Positions 29,249-39,390 of a DNA stretch of 64,000 nt are shown piece by piece. Origin of the DNA: an uncultured Bacteroidales bacterium (lineage in GTDB: Bacteria > Bacteroidota > Bacteroidia > Bacteroidales > UBA932); assembly GCA_947168525.1 (NCBI GenBank), contig CAMVMG010000006.1:33419-97418 (forward strand), read 5' to 3'. How positions within the stretch are numbered: position 1 is the first letter of the stretch; every line of letters starts with the position of its first letter. The notes beneath the pieces are model-generated. The model was not told the DNA's origin, searched no databases, and worked only from the letters and a program-made list of their open reading frames with translations. A program made the position numbers and the translations under genes.

Positions 29249-31555
29249 TTATTCGGTTACGGGAGCCAGCACGTTGTGCACAGGCCAGGACTGGGCCTTG
29301 GCAACCTTTAGCGGAGCGGTGGCGCGGATGTCGGCCACGGAAGCGCCGAAATGAACGGTGTAGTTGCCGGCAGCGGTTTCCCAGGCCGAGCTGGCCTCAT
29401 TGAAGGAAGCCATCTCATAGGCGCTCACCTTCAGGTTAAGGGTCTGGCTTTCACCGGGCTTGAGTTCTTTGGTCTTGCCGAAGGCCTTGAGCTCGCAGGC
29501 GGGTTTCTCCAGGCCTCCCGCGGGAGCGCTCACGTAGAGCTCCACCACTTCCTTACCGGCCACCTTGCCGGTATTGGTCACGGTGATGCTGGCAGTGAAA
29601 CCATCGGCTGTGGCCTTCACGACGGGCTTGCTGTAAGTGAAGGTAGTATAGCTGAGACCGTATCCGAACGGATAGGAAACTTCCACGCCACGGGTGGTGA
29701 AATGACGGTAGCCCACCCAGATGCCTTCTTCGTACTTGGTGAAATCCACATCCTTGGTCTTCACCTGGGGACCGCGGCCGAAGCCGAAGCCCTGGTTGGC
29801 ATTGCGGACATAGTTATACGGGAAGTTGGCGCTGGACGGATGGTCCATGAAGTTCATGGGGAAGGTCATGGGGAGTTTGCCGGAAGGGTTCACCTTGCCG
29901 GTGAGCACATCGCCCACGGCGTTGGCGCCTTCCTGTCCGGGAGACCAGGGCAGGAGGATGGCATCCACCAGATTCTTCCAGGAGTTGGTCTCGATGACAC
30001 CACCGACATTCAGGACCACGACAACCTTCTTGCCCAGGGCCCGGTAGCTGGCACTCACGTTCTGGATCAGCTCACGCTCGATGGAGGTGAGCTCGAAGTC
30101 GTCCATCATGTGACGGTCGGCGCCCTCACCGGCGTTGCGGCCGATGACAATGACGGCGAGGTCGTTGCGCTGGGCTTCGGTGGAGATGGCGGCAGCAGGG
30201 ATAGCTACCTCGGCGAGCTTGCGGCGGGAGAACCAGTTGTTGCCGGTACCGCTGAGGGCGTTCTGGGCCTTGTCATAGGCCTGGAACGCGGTATAGTAGT
30301 CGATCAGGCTCTGGTCCAGGGTGAAGCCGGCGTTCTTGAGACCGTCCACCAGGTTCACGACGTAGGCCTTGTTCACATCGCCGGAGCCGGTTCCGCCGGC
30401 CACGAAATCGACGGAGGAGACACCGTACAGGGCCACTTTCTCATTGCCCTTGAGCGGCAAGGTGTTCTCCTGGTTGCGCAGGAGCACCATGGCCTCACCG
30501 GCGGCCTTGCGGGCCACGGCGGCGTGGGCCTTCAGGTCCGGCTTGTTGGAGAACTTGTACCCGTTGAAGCGGGGAGTGCGGACAATGTAGTTGAGCATGT
30601 TGCGCACGTTGCGGTCCAGTTCTTCCTGAGAAATGGATCCGTCCTGCACACCGGCGATGATGCGGTCGATCTCGTTCTGGTTGCCGGGCTCCATGAGGTC
30701 GTTGCCGGCCTTGGCGCTCTTGACAGTGCCGGCCTTGTTGCCCCAGTCGGTCATGACAATGCCCTTGAAACCCCATTCGTCACGCAGTACGGTGGTCAGG
30801 AGGTCCTTCTTCTGCTGGGTGTATTCGCCGTTGAGCTGGTTGTAGGAAGACATCACGGTCCAGGGATCGGATTCCTTCACGGCAATCTCGAAGTTCTTGA
30901 GGTAAATCTCGCGGAGGGCGCGCTGGGAGATGATAGCATCGTTCTCGTTGCGGTTGGTCTCCTGGTTGTTGGCGGCGTAGTGCTTGATGGAAGTACCCAC
31001 ACCGTTGCTCTGGATACCGCGCACATAGGCGGCGGCCATCTTGCCGGACAGGAGCGGGTCCTCGGAGAAATATTCGAAGTTACGGCCGCACAGCGGGTTG
31101 CGGTGAATGTTCATACCCGGGGCCAGGAGCACGTCCACGCCGTATTCCTTTACCTCGTTACCCATGGCGGTGGTCACTTCCTCCACCAGGTTCAGGTCCC
31201 AGGAGCTGGCGAGCAGCGTTCCCACGGGGAAACCGGTGCAATAGTATGTGTTGTTGTCGTTCGGGCGGGTAGGAGAGATGCGCAGGCCGGCAGGGCCGTC
31301 TGCCAGAACGGTACCGGGAATGCCCAGACGCTCGATGGGGCGGGTGTTGCCGGCGGCGCCGGGAACCTGGGCGGCCACCCCGGAGGTGACACCGTTCACC
31401 ATGGCGGCACGGGCTCCACCTACCAGCAGGGTGGCTTTCTCCTGAAGGGTCATGGCCTTCAGGACTTCGTCGATGTTGTCCTTACGGAGCTGAGGCTGTG
31501 CGGCGGCCACAAGGGCAAGGCCCACAGCAACAAGGGAAAGAAAGATTCTTTTCAT
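29249..31555 (-). CDS. Glycoside hydrolase family 3 (beta-glucosidase/xylosidase-like)
   Basis: 768 residues. The ORF track adds 81 residues upstream; ATG 31555 gives a proper signal peptide (VAVGLALVAAAQ). The N-terminal TIM barrel has RLGIPGTVLADGPAGLR, GMNIHRNPLCGRNFEYFSEDP, the substrate-binding KHYAANNQETNR and the nucleophile Asp in GIVMTDWG. The alpha/beta domain follows (EAMVLLRNQENTLPL, VVVVLNVGGVIE), then a C-terminal fibronectin-III-like domain (VAGKEVVELYVSAPAGGLEKP). It removes a terminal beta-linked sugar in the periplasm. It is divergent from a second GH3 and has its own terminator. The exact sugar is unknown. Confidence 0.95.
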   Translation of the reverse strand: MKRIFLSLVAVGLALVAAAQPQLRKDNIDEVLKAMTLQEKATLLVGGARAAMVNGVTSGVAAQVPGAAGNTRPIERLGIPGTVLADGPAGLRISPTRPNDNNTYYCTGFPVGTLLASSWDLNLVEEVTTAMGNEVKEYGVDVLLAPGMNIHRNPLCGRNFEYFSEDPLLSGKMAAAYVRGIQSNGVGTSIKHYAANNQETNRNENDAIISQRALREIYLKNFEIAVKESDPWTVMSSYNQLNGEYTQQKKDLLTTVLRDEWGFKGIVMTDWGNKAGTVKSAKAGNDLMEPGNQNEIDRIIAGVQDGSISQEELDRNVRNMLNYIVRTPRFNGYKFSNKPDLKAHAAVARKAAGEAMVLLRNQENTLPLKGNEKVALYGVSSVDFVAGGTGSGDVNKAYVVNLVDGLKNAGFTLDQSLIDYYTAFQAYDKAQNALSGTGNNWFSRRKLAEVAIPAAAISTEAQRNDLAVIVIGRNAGEGADRHMMDDFELTSIERELIQNVSASYRALGKKVVVVLNVGGVIETNSWKNLVDAILLPWSPGQEGANAVGDVLTGKVNPSGKLPMTFPMNFMDHPSSANFPYNYVRNANQGFGFGRGPQVKTKDVDFTKYEEGIWVGYRHFTTRGVEVSYPFGYGLSYTTFTYSKPVVKATADGFTASITVTNTGKVAGKEVVELYVSAPAGGLEKPACELKAFGKTKELKPGESQTLNLKVSAYEMASFNEASSAWETAAGNYTVHFGASVADIRATAPLKVAKAQSWPVHNVLAPVTE

Positions 31556-31687
31556 ATTAATTGGGTTAGTAAGATCGTCGTTCTTAGCGTTGGCTAAGTT
31601 AAGCATTTTCCTGCTTGGTTCCTTGCCCTTAAATGCAAAAAACTTTGCAAAAACTTCAAATTGGCAACAACTTGAACATCCATGCAA

Positions 31688-31716
31688 CAAATTTAGTGAA
31701 AATAGTAGTAACTTTG
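31688..31716. promoter_or_regulatory. Back-to-back -7 boxes for the two GH3 genes
   Basis: TAAATTTG on the minus strand (31695-31688) would serve the leftward GH3 and TAACTTTG on the plus strand (31709-31716) the rightward GH3. Leaders would be about 130 and 50 bases. Confidence 0.5.
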
Positions 31717-31766
31717 CCATAGCACGGGATAAAAAACCGAAACAAATCGTAATAAAACACAACACA

Positions 31767-34064
31767 ATGAAGAAATCCATCCTCCTTTCCGCCGCCATCC
31801 TGGCCCTCTCTGCCTGTGAAAGTGGAGACCCTCAGCTGGGGAAAGCCTCTCTGGACAAGGTCCTGAACGCTATGACCCTGGAAGAAAAAGTCCACTTTGT
31901 GATTGGTACCGGCATGGCCGGCGCCAGCGGTGAATCCGCCGTCGTTGGTGCCACCAAGAACATTGTTCCCGGTGCTGCAGGCACAACCTACCCCATCGAA
32001 CGGCTGGGCATTCCCAGCATTGTCCTGGCCGACGGCCCTGCCGGCCTCAGGATAGACCCCACCCGCGAGGGAGACGAAAACACCTATTACTGCACCCATT
32101 TCCCTATCGGCACGCTGCTCTCCTCTACCTGGAACCAGGAGCTGGTGGAAAGCGTAGGCGAATCCATGGGTGAAGAGGTGCACGAGTACGGGGCCGACGT
32201 TTATCTGGCTCCGGCCCTGAACATCCACCGCCATCCCCTGAACGGCCGCAACTTCGAGTACTACTCGGAAGATCCCGTGGTGGCTGGCAAAACCGCTGCC
32301 GCCTACGTGCGCGGCGTCCAGAAAAACGATGTAGGCACGTCGGTCAAGCATTTTGCCTACAACAACCAGGAGACCAACCGTACCGGCAACAACGCCATCA
32401 TCTCTCCCCGGGCCCAGCGGGAAATCTACCTCAAGGGCTTTGAGATTGTGGTGAAAGAGGCACAGCCCTGGACGGTGATGAGCTCCTACAACAAGATCAA
32501 CGGCACCTACACCTCCCAGAGCAAAGACCTCCTGACCACCATCCTGCGTGAAGAGTGGGGCTTCGACGGCCTGGTGATGACCGACTGGTTCGGCGGGGAC
32601 GACGGCGCCGCCCAGATCGCCGCCGGAAACGACATGCTCCAGCCGGGCACCGACACCCAGTACGACCAGATTATGGCCGCCCTCAAAGACGGTTCCCTCT
32701 CGGAGGCGGAACTGGATATCTGCGTCAAGCGCTGCCTGGAACTGGTGGCCCGCAGCCCCAAGGCAAAGGGCTATGCCTACACCAACAAACCGGACCTGAA
32801 GGCCCACGCCGCCGTCACCCGCCAGAGCGCCCTGGAAGGCATGGTCCTGCTGGAGAACAACGGCGTGCTCCCGCTTAAGGACGTGAAGAAAGTGGCCGTA
32901 TTCGGCTGCACCTCTTATGATTTCATCGCCGGCGGCACCGGTTCGGGCAATGTGAACCGCGCCTACACGGTGTCCTTGCTGGACGGTCTCAAGAATGCCG
33001 GATTCACGGTGGACGATAGCAAGAAAGACGTCTATCTCAAGCACATCGCCGACGAGGAAGCCGCTTTCAAAGCCAGCCTCAGCGACACCTATTCCGCCTT
33101 CTATCCCACGCCCCGTCCCACGGAGCTGGTCCCTTCGGCCGGAGAACTGGCCGCATCGGCCAAGGACAACGACCTGGCCATCATCACCTTTGGCCGCAAT
33201 TCCGGAGAATTCTTCGACCGCACCAGCGCCGACTTCGAACTTTCTGCCAAGGAGCGCGAACTGCTGAACAAAGTCACCGCAGCCTTCCACGGCCGCGGAA
33301 AGAAAGTGGTGGTGGTCCTGAACGTGGGCGGTGTCATTGAAACCGCATCCTGGAAGAGGGTGCCGGATGCCATCCTCCTGGCCTGGCAGGCCGGACAGGA
33401 AGGCGGCAATTCCGTCACCGATATCCTCACCGGCGTACAGAGCCCTTCCGGAAAACTTCCCATGACCTTCCCCATAAACCTGATGGACGCCGCTTCCTCC
33501 AAAAACTTCCCTATCGACACCGAGACGGGCGTTTACTTCACCAACCGCCGGGTAGATGTGGGAGAGAAAGACGTGGACCAGACCAACTATGAGGAGGGCA
33601 TCTACGTAGGTTACCGCTGGTTCGACAAGCAGAACCTGCCGGTCTCCTACCCGTTCGGCTACGGCCTCAGCTATACCACCTTCGAATACAGCCTGCCTGT
33701 CGTGGTGAATGACGGCAAGAAGATTACCGCCATGGTCAATGTCACCAACAAGGGCCAGGTGGCCGGCAAGGAAGTCGTCCAGCTCTATGTCAGCGCCCCT
33801 GAAAGCACCCTGGACAAGCCCGTGAAGGAGCTCAAGGCCTATGCCAAGTCCAAGGAACTGGTGCCCGGCGAGACACAGACCCTCACCTTCTCCTTCCCGC
33901 TCTCCGAGCTGGCCTCCTTCGACGAGGCCGCCTCGGCCTGGAAGGTGGATGCCGGTGTGTACAATGTGCTGTTCGGAGCTTCTTCCCGCGACATCCGCTG
34001 CACGGCCGAAGTTGAGGTGGAAGCCTCCGAGACCCCGGTCCACCGCGTGCTGCTGAAACAGTAA
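31767..34064 (+). CDS. Glycoside hydrolase family 3 lipoprotein
   Basis: 765 residues. The start at 31767 (not 31590) gives a lipoprotein signal, ILALSACES. It shares with its divergent neighbour the GH3 landmarks ERLGIPSIVLADGPAGLR, ALNIHRHPLNGRNFEYYSEDP, KHFAYNNQETNR, nucleophile Asp in GLVMTDWFGG, YDFIAGGTGSGNVNRAY and the fibronectin-III-like end. The TDWFGGDDG loop differs from TDWGNKAG in the paralog, so the two may prefer different sugars. It is followed after 30 bases by a GH78 rhamnosidase in the same direction, so the two are probably co-transcribed. Confidence 0.94.
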   Translation: MKKSILLSAAILALSACESGDPQLGKASLDKVLNAMTLEEKVHFVIGTGMAGASGESAVVGATKNIVPGAAGTTYPIERLGIPSIVLADGPAGLRIDPTREGDENTYYCTHFPIGTLLSSTWNQELVESVGESMGEEVHEYGADVYLAPALNIHRHPLNGRNFEYYSEDPVVAGKTAAAYVRGVQKNDVGTSVKHFAYNNQETNRTGNNAIISPRAQREIYLKGFEIVVKEAQPWTVMSSYNKINGTYTSQSKDLLTTILREEWGFDGLVMTDWFGGDDGAAQIAAGNDMLQPGTDTQYDQIMAALKDGSLSEAELDICVKRCLELVARSPKAKGYAYTNKPDLKAHAAVTRQSALEGMVLLENNGVLPLKDVKKVAVFGCTSYDFIAGGTGSGNVNRAYTVSLLDGLKNAGFTVDDSKKDVYLKHIADEEAAFKASLSDTYSAFYPTPRPTELVPSAGELAASAKDNDLAIITFGRNSGEFFDRTSADFELSAKERELLNKVTAAFHGRGKKVVVVLNVGGVIETASWKRVPDAILLAWQAGQEGGNSVTDILTGVQSPSGKLPMTFPINLMDAASSKNFPIDTETGVYFTNRRVDVGEKDVDQTNYEEGIYVGYRWFDKQNLPVSYPFGYGLSYTTFEYSLPVVVNDGKKITAMVNVTNKGQVAGKEVVQLYVSAPESTLDKPVKELKAYAKSKELVPGETQTLTFSFPLSELASFDEAASAWKVDAGVYNVLFGASSRDIRCTAEVEVEASETPVHRVLLKQ

Positions 34065-34094
34065 GATATTTGTGCATAATCAAATTCAGCCGAT

Positions 34095-36587
34095 ATGAAA
34101 CTGTATCCCACTTTACTTAGTATCGCCTTCCTTTTGGTTGCCGTATGGCCTGCACAGGCGCAGTTCGGCCCGCAGCGGGATCCATCCGCCCCCTTCGACC
34201 TGACCACTGAGAACTGGAACGCACGCTGGATCTCAGTACCCGGCGCCGGCGCCCAGGACTACGGCGTATATTACTTCCGGAAAGACGTTGAGCTGGCCGC
34301 CGTCCCGGCCGACTATGTGGTCCATGTCACTGGGGACAACCGTTACAAACTGTATGTGAACGGCACGCTGGTGTCCCTGGGCCCTGCCAAGGGCGATGCC
34401 ACCCACTGGAATTACGAGACCGTGGATCTGGCTCCTTTCTTGAAAGCCGGTACCAACGTGATTGCCGCCCTGGTCTTCCATGAAGGCCCCCAGAAACCGG
34501 ATTCCCAGATCAGCGTGAGCACCGGCTTCCTGCTGCAGGGAGAGGGAAATGCAAAGGGCCTGTACACAGACCGCACCTGGAAATGCTGGCAGGACAAGGC
34601 CTATAGCCCGGAACGGGTGAATGTATCCGGCTATTATGTGGCCGGTCCCGGCGAAAAAGTGGACATGAGCGCCAAACTGGAAGGCTGGAACACCACCGCC
34701 GTTTCTACGGAAAACTGGCAGAATGCCCGCCAGGGGCAGGCCGGTGAACCCAAGAACGTAATGTCCAGCGGCCAGGGGGACGGCCACAACCTAATCCCCT
34801 CCATGCTTCCCCAGATGGAGCTTACGCCGCAGCGTCTCGCTTCTGTCCGCAAGGCAGAGGGCGTTACGGTTCCCGCCGGCTTCCTGCAGGGAAAAGCCCC
34901 GCTTACCATTCCGGCCAACACCCAGGCCGTGGTTTTGCTGGACCAGGGCTTCCTCACCAACGCCTACTTCAACGTGGCCATGCATGGCGGCAAGGATGCG
35001 AAACTGCACATCGGCTATGCCGAATCGCTCTTCATCCCCGCAGAAGACCAGGGCCAGCCGGACATTCCCGCCGGCATCAATATCGACGATATCCCCGCTG
35101 AGATCATCGCCCAATATGCAAACCGTCCGCGCCTGCCCCGCACCGTGGGTAAGGGAAACCGTAACGAAGTGGACGGGAAGGTGTTCATCGGCCGGGAAGA
35201 CATCCTCACCGGCAACGGGGAGAAGGGTCAGACCTTCACCACGCTGAACTGGCGCACCTACCGCTATGTGCAGCTGAAGGTGGAGACCGCCGCCGATCCC
35301 CTCACCATCGAGGACGTGAGCGGCACCTTCACCGGCTATCCGTTCACCCTGGAGGCGGCCCTCCGCACCGGTGACAAGGAACTGCAGGACATGCTGGAGA
35401 TCGGCTGGCGCACGGCCCGTCTCTGCGCCGTGGAAACCTATATGGACTGCCCCTACTATGAGCAGCTTCAGTACCTGGGCGACACCCGCATCCAGGCCCT
35501 CATCACGCTCTACAACAGCTCCGACGACCGCCTGGTGAAAAATTTCCTCCATCTGGCCGACATCAGCCGCAACGCCGACGGTATCACCAAGAGCCGCTAT
35601 CCCACCACGCAGGCGCAGTACATCCAGCCCTATGCCCTAAGCTATATCTATGCCCTGCACGATTATCTGATGTATGGGGGAGACACGCAGTTTGTAATGG
35701 ACCTCGTTCCCGGTGCGGAGCAAATCATGGACTACTTCCGCCGCTTCCAGCAGGCCGACGGCCGGCTGAAGAACCTGCCCGGCTGGAATTTCAGCGACTG
35801 GGTGTATACTCCCGGCTGGGACTACGGCGCCCCGCGGAAGGGAGCCGACGGCTGCTCCATCAACATGGACCTGCAGCTACTGTACGCCTGTCAGATGATG
35901 GCCGACCTGGAAGAGAGCCGCGGCAACACCTGGCAGGCAGGCGAGTTCCGGAAAGAGGCCGCCAAGATCTCCGAAGCCGTGAAGAAAGCCTATTGGAACC
36001 CAGCCCGCGGCCTGTTCAGTGACCGGGCCGAACAAGACCTGTACAGCCAGCATGGCAACGCCCTGGCCATCCTCTGCGGCATCGTGGACGATCCCAAGGC
36101 CCTGGCAGAGAAACTGCTCACCGACCAGACACTTTCTCCCTGCTCAGTCTACTATAAGTACTATCTGCACCAGGCGCTGGTAAAGGCCGGACTGGGCAAC
36201 CAGTATCTGGATTGGCTGGATATCTGGCGCGAGAACATCGCCATGGGCATGACCACCTGGGGGGAGACCTCCGACGTAAACGGCACCCGCTCAGACTGCC
36301 ACGCCTGGGGCGCCAGTCCCAACATCGAACTCTTCCGCACCGTGCTGGGCATCGACTCCGACGCCGTGGCGTTCAAGAAAGTGAAGATTGAACCGCATCT
36401 GGGCTCCCTGAAGGAGATTGGCGGCACCATACCACATCCCGCCGGAGCCGTCCAGGTACACTACAAGGTCTCCGGGAACAGCCTCCGCGCTACGGTGGAT
36501 TTGCCCGAAGGCGTGGACGGCACCTTTATCTGGAAGGGACAGCGCCATCCGCTGCACGGCGGCAACAATGTGCTGAATCTTCGGTAA
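34095..36587 (+). CDS. GH78 alpha-L-rhamnosidase
   Basis: 830 residues with signal peptide (VAVWPAQAQ). N-terminal beta-sandwich domains (WISVPGAGAQDYGVYYFRK, DNRYKLYVNGTLVSLGPAKG) precede an (alpha/alpha)6 barrel carrying the GH78 signature TYMDCPYYEQLQYLGDTR, SDWVYTPGWDYG, and the late TWGETSDVNGTRSDCHAWGASP segment that supplies active-site residues. A C-terminal beta domain follows (KKVKIEPHLGSLKEIGGTIPHPAG). It removes terminal alpha-L-rhamnose from pectin side chains or from plant glycosides such as flavonoid rutinosides. It is the second gene of the GH3-GH78 unit and ends at a strong terminator. Confidence 0.93.
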   Translation: MKLYPTLLSIAFLLVAVWPAQAQFGPQRDPSAPFDLTTENWNARWISVPGAGAQDYGVYYFRKDVELAAVPADYVVHVTGDNRYKLYVNGTLVSLGPAKGDATHWNYETVDLAPFLKAGTNVIAALVFHEGPQKPDSQISVSTGFLLQGEGNAKGLYTDRTWKCWQDKAYSPERVNVSGYYVAGPGEKVDMSAKLEGWNTTAVSTENWQNARQGQAGEPKNVMSSGQGDGHNLIPSMLPQMELTPQRLASVRKAEGVTVPAGFLQGKAPLTIPANTQAVVLLDQGFLTNAYFNVAMHGGKDAKLHIGYAESLFIPAEDQGQPDIPAGINIDDIPAEIIAQYANRPRLPRTVGKGNRNEVDGKVFIGREDILTGNGEKGQTFTTLNWRTYRYVQLKVETAADPLTIEDVSGTFTGYPFTLEAALRTGDKELQDMLEIGWRTARLCAVETYMDCPYYEQLQYLGDTRIQALITLYNSSDDRLVKNFLHLADISRNADGITKSRYPTTQAQYIQPYALSYIYALHDYLMYGGDTQFVMDLVPGAEQIMDYFRRFQQADGRLKNLPGWNFSDWVYTPGWDYGAPRKGADGCSINMDLQLLYACQMMADLEESRGNTWQAGEFRKEAAKISEAVKKAYWNPARGLFSDRAEQDLYSQHGNALAILCGIVDDPKALAEKLLTDQTLSPCSVYYKYYLHQALVKAGLGNQYLDWLDIWRENIAMGMTTWGETSDVNGTRSDCHAWGASPNIELFRTVLGIDSDAVAFKKVKIEPHLGSLKEIGGTIPHPAGAVQVHYKVSGNSLRATVDLPEGVDGTFIWKGQRHPLHGGNNVLNLR

Positions 36588-36593
36588 GATTTT

Positions 36594-36628
36594 GTGAGAG
36601 GTCCGGAAAACGGACCTCTCACTTTTTT
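36594..36628 (+). terminator. Strong intrinsic terminator after GH78
   Basis: GTGAGAGGTCCG, loop GAAAA, perfect complement CGGACCTCTCAC, then six T. It starts 7 bases after the stop codon. Confidence 0.95.
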
Positions 36629-39388
36629 CTATTCGCTCAGGATCCGGACCGGGCCTGCGAGGCCGTTGGCCATGCGGCCGCCATTGGCAATAGAGGCGTA
36701 GTAGGGATCTCCATTTCGCCCCAGGAAGGCCTTCAAGTTGTAGTCGGACGTCTTCACCCGGATTTCCAGTACATTATCTCCCTGCCTGAGCAGCCCCGCC
36801 AGAGGGAAGCGATAAGGAGCCCATACACGCTTTCCGGCGCGTTCGCCGTTCACAAACACTTCGGCGGTATAATACACCCGGCCCAGGTCCAGTACATAAT
36901 CCTTCCCGGGGGCATCCAGGGTGAAAGTAGTCCTGTAAACCGCTTCTCCCGCACAGTCCGCCAGGGCCGGAATGTCCCGCCAATCCTGCAGGGAAACGCC
37001 CTCCAAGGCCGTTTCTCCGGCATTGAGATTCCACTTCTCCAGCGTTATGACGGCTTTCCGTTCAGGAGGGGCTGCAGCAGGAGCAGCACCGGACACCTTC
37101 CCGTCGGTGAGATAAAGGAATCGGGCCGCGAGTCCGGGCAGATACCCAAGGATGTGGCCGGAAGCGTCGCGGGAAGCTTCCGTCACCGAGCCGTCTTCGG
37201 CATCGAGCCAGTAAGCATACTGGCTGCCGCTGTCAAGCATCAGGTCCTTGGAAGCGGCGTCCTCGTTCCAGAACATCTGGATATACTCGCCTCCGCCTAA
37301 GCTCCGGCGGGCCAGGCGCACACGTTCTCCGCCCGCGAGCACGCTCACCGGAGCGGAAAGCTTCCAGGACGATGCCTCTCTGCACACATGCTTTCCGCCA
37401 GCCACTTCCTGCATCAGCGAGGCCGTCAGGGCGTCATTCCCGGCGTAATCCAGGAAGGACGGCTGTTGTGCTGGAAGATTGCCCAGGATGAGCAGGTTGG
37501 CATCCTTCTGCCGGGCCAGATTCCGGGCACTCTCCAGTTGGATGTAAGGCAGGTCGAACAGAATCAGGCCAGCGTAACGGTTGCCGCGGATTTCCAGGCT
37601 GCCATCCTGGCCGGCCGTCATCTCCTGCAGCGAGGCGTCGTTCACCCAGGCCCAGGTAAGACCCCGGCGCTCCAGGGCGTTCAGCACGGGCCAGATCTTT
37701 TCCAGCCATTTGCCGGAACCCTCCCCTGCCGGACTACCTACCTGCATGGCGGGCTCGTTCTCCGGCAGATAGCCGTACCAGAGCATCTCTTCCGGATTGT
37801 GGGCCGATTCACTATACTCCAGGAAAGGATAGTACACCAGGATATCGGCCTGGGCCTTTCCCTGGCGCATCAAGTACTGGGCCCGCTGCGCGTACAGGTT
37901 CACGTCGGAGAACTCTTCCCAGAAGACATTGGCCTCGCTGAGGTCGGACGAGAAATTGGTGTTGATGAAAGAGTTGTAGAAAGGCTGCCAGGGATGGCCG
38001 GCCACCGTATACTTGTAGGGAGCGCCGTGCCAGATCATCTGGTTCACGCCGCTGGAAAGGACCTTGTCCACGGTGATGCGCAGTTTCTGCGGCGTCACCA
38101 GCAGGCCGCGATGGTAGTGGACGCCCGATTCGCAGGTAACCAGCGGCTTGTTGTAGAGCATGGCGCCGGAAGAGACCATCTTGAGGCCGCCCGCGCTGCC
38201 GCCGCCGAACATCATGTTCTCCGTTTCAGGGATATCGGCATCACCGGCCGCTGCCATGTAGTCCATCGGCAGTCCGTAAGCTTGGGTGCGGTGCTGCAGA
38301 CCCTTGGGGTTCGCCCACTCGGAAGAACCCCGCATCAGGTGCTTGCGGGCCAGTTCGCCCACGGTAAGGTCGTAATCGTAGCGGAGCCGCCAGTCATTCT
38401 CGCCGAAGGAGAATTCCGGTGCCTGAAAACCATTGTCGTACATGTTGTTGTAGCCGTACCAGATATTGGCGGGCATCCAGGGAAGCGGGTCGTAGCCCCT
38501 GTTTTCCAGGAATGTGTCCCGGAAGTCGGCCGTGATGTGCCGGTCTACCTTGAACTCGTAGCTGTCGTTGAAAACAGCGCGGAAAGGCTTGCCGTAATAG
38601 GCATCCAGCCCGGTCTGCGGGCCAAAGTAATGGTCGTACGTTTTCTGGACCACCCGCTTGTCAAAATGGTCGATGACCTTTCCGGCGCCTGCCCTGGCCA
38701 CCAGCATGTTGATTTCCTGGGAGGGCACGGACCATAGGGCAATCAGGCAGCGCCGCCAGCCCGTATCGGCCTTTCCGGAGGGACACTTCACGGAAGTGGC
38801 ACCATCCTGGAGCGGAAGCACTTCCACATCCTTGATCTGCCGGGGAGAGCCATCGGCCACCTGGGCCACCAGAAGGCCCAAAAGGGTAGAGAATTCGCTG
38901 TCCTGCCGCTCCGAGCGGGGAATGTCGACAGAGCCGCCATCGTCCGGAATTACAGCAAGGCCATACTGAAGGGACCTGTTCGCCTGAGCCTCGGAAATTT
39001 CCGGATTGGATGCGGGCCAGCCACTGCCGTTGGTCATGTCCACGGTCATACCCCTGGACAGGGCCGCATCCATTACGGTCCGGACATGCTCATAGAAGGA
39101 GTCGGTGTCGAAGCTCATGATCTTGTCTACCCTGTCGGGAGCTGCGGGAACGACCAGGGCGAAGGACTGGATCTCCACCCCGCCGACGTGATGGTCGGCA
39201 AAGAGGTTCACTTCCCGCGTCAATTCCTCATTTTCAACGTCATTTCCGGGCCACCACCACCGGACAAAGGGAGCATAACTCAGGTCGGGATCCTGGAAAC
39301 GGGCGGGAGAGAGGGCCGCCTCCCGGGTGCAGGCCTGCAGGCACAGGACACCCAGCACCGCCAGGCCGGTCAGAAGAGAATTGCGCAT
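36629..39388 (-). CDS. GH106-type alpha-L-rhamnosidase
   Basis: 919 residues with lipobox VLCLQACTRE. The N-terminal APFVRWWWPGNDVENEELTREV and VDMTNGSGWPASNP are hallmarks of GH106, as is GMTVDMTNG. The middle keeps the family's AYGLPMDYMAAAGDADIPETENMMFGG-type segment, and the C-terminal GH2-like galactose-binding domain reads VYYTAEVFVNGERAGKRVWAPY. GH106 enzymes use calcium and invert alpha-L-rhamnosides, for example in rhamnogalacturonan side chains. It lies 2 bases after the GH5 fusion gene and is co-transcribed with it. It is the second rhamnosidase family here, so rhamnose is probably present in the target in more than one linkage. Confidence 0.88.
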   Translation of the reverse strand: MRNSLLTGLAVLGVLCLQACTREAALSPARFQDPDLSYAPFVRWWWPGNDVENEELTREVNLFADHHVGGVEIQSFALVVPAAPDRVDKIMSFDTDSFYEHVRTVMDAALSRGMTVDMTNGSGWPASNPEISEAQANRSLQYGLAVIPDDGGSVDIPRSERQDSEFSTLLGLLVAQVADGSPRQIKDVEVLPLQDGATSVKCPSGKADTGWRRCLIALWSVPSQEINMLVARAGAGKVIDHFDKRVVQKTYDHYFGPQTGLDAYYGKPFRAVFNDSYEFKVDRHITADFRDTFLENRGYDPLPWMPANIWYGYNNMYDNGFQAPEFSFGENDWRLRYDYDLTVGELARKHLMRGSSEWANPKGLQHRTQAYGLPMDYMAAAGDADIPETENMMFGGGSAGGLKMVSSGAMLYNKPLVTCESGVHYHRGLLVTPQKLRITVDKVLSSGVNQMIWHGAPYKYTVAGHPWQPFYNSFINTNFSSDLSEANVFWEEFSDVNLYAQRAQYLMRQGKAQADILVYYPFLEYSESAHNPEEMLWYGYLPENEPAMQVGSPAGEGSGKWLEKIWPVLNALERRGLTWAWVNDASLQEMTAGQDGSLEIRGNRYAGLILFDLPYIQLESARNLARQKDANLLILGNLPAQQPSFLDYAGNDALTASLMQEVAGGKHVCREASSWKLSAPVSVLAGGERVRLARRSLGGGEYIQMFWNEDAASKDLMLDSGSQYAYWLDAEDGSVTEASRDASGHILGYLPGLAARFLYLTDGKVSGAAPAAAPPERKAVITLEKWNLNAGETALEGVSLQDWRDIPALADCAGEAVYRTTFTLDAPGKDYVLDLGRVYYTAEVFVNGERAGKRVWAPYRFPLAGLLRQGDNVLEIRVKTSDYNLKAFLGRNGDPYYASIANGGRMANGLAGPVRILSE

Positions 39389-39390
39389 CG

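Noticed and set aside
29351-34043. Long antisense ORFs (748 aa at 29351-31597 plus, 795 aa at 31656-34043 minus)
   Set aside because: They mirror the two GH3 genes, have no family motifs and are low-complexity V/G/H-rich shadows caused by GC-biased codon use.
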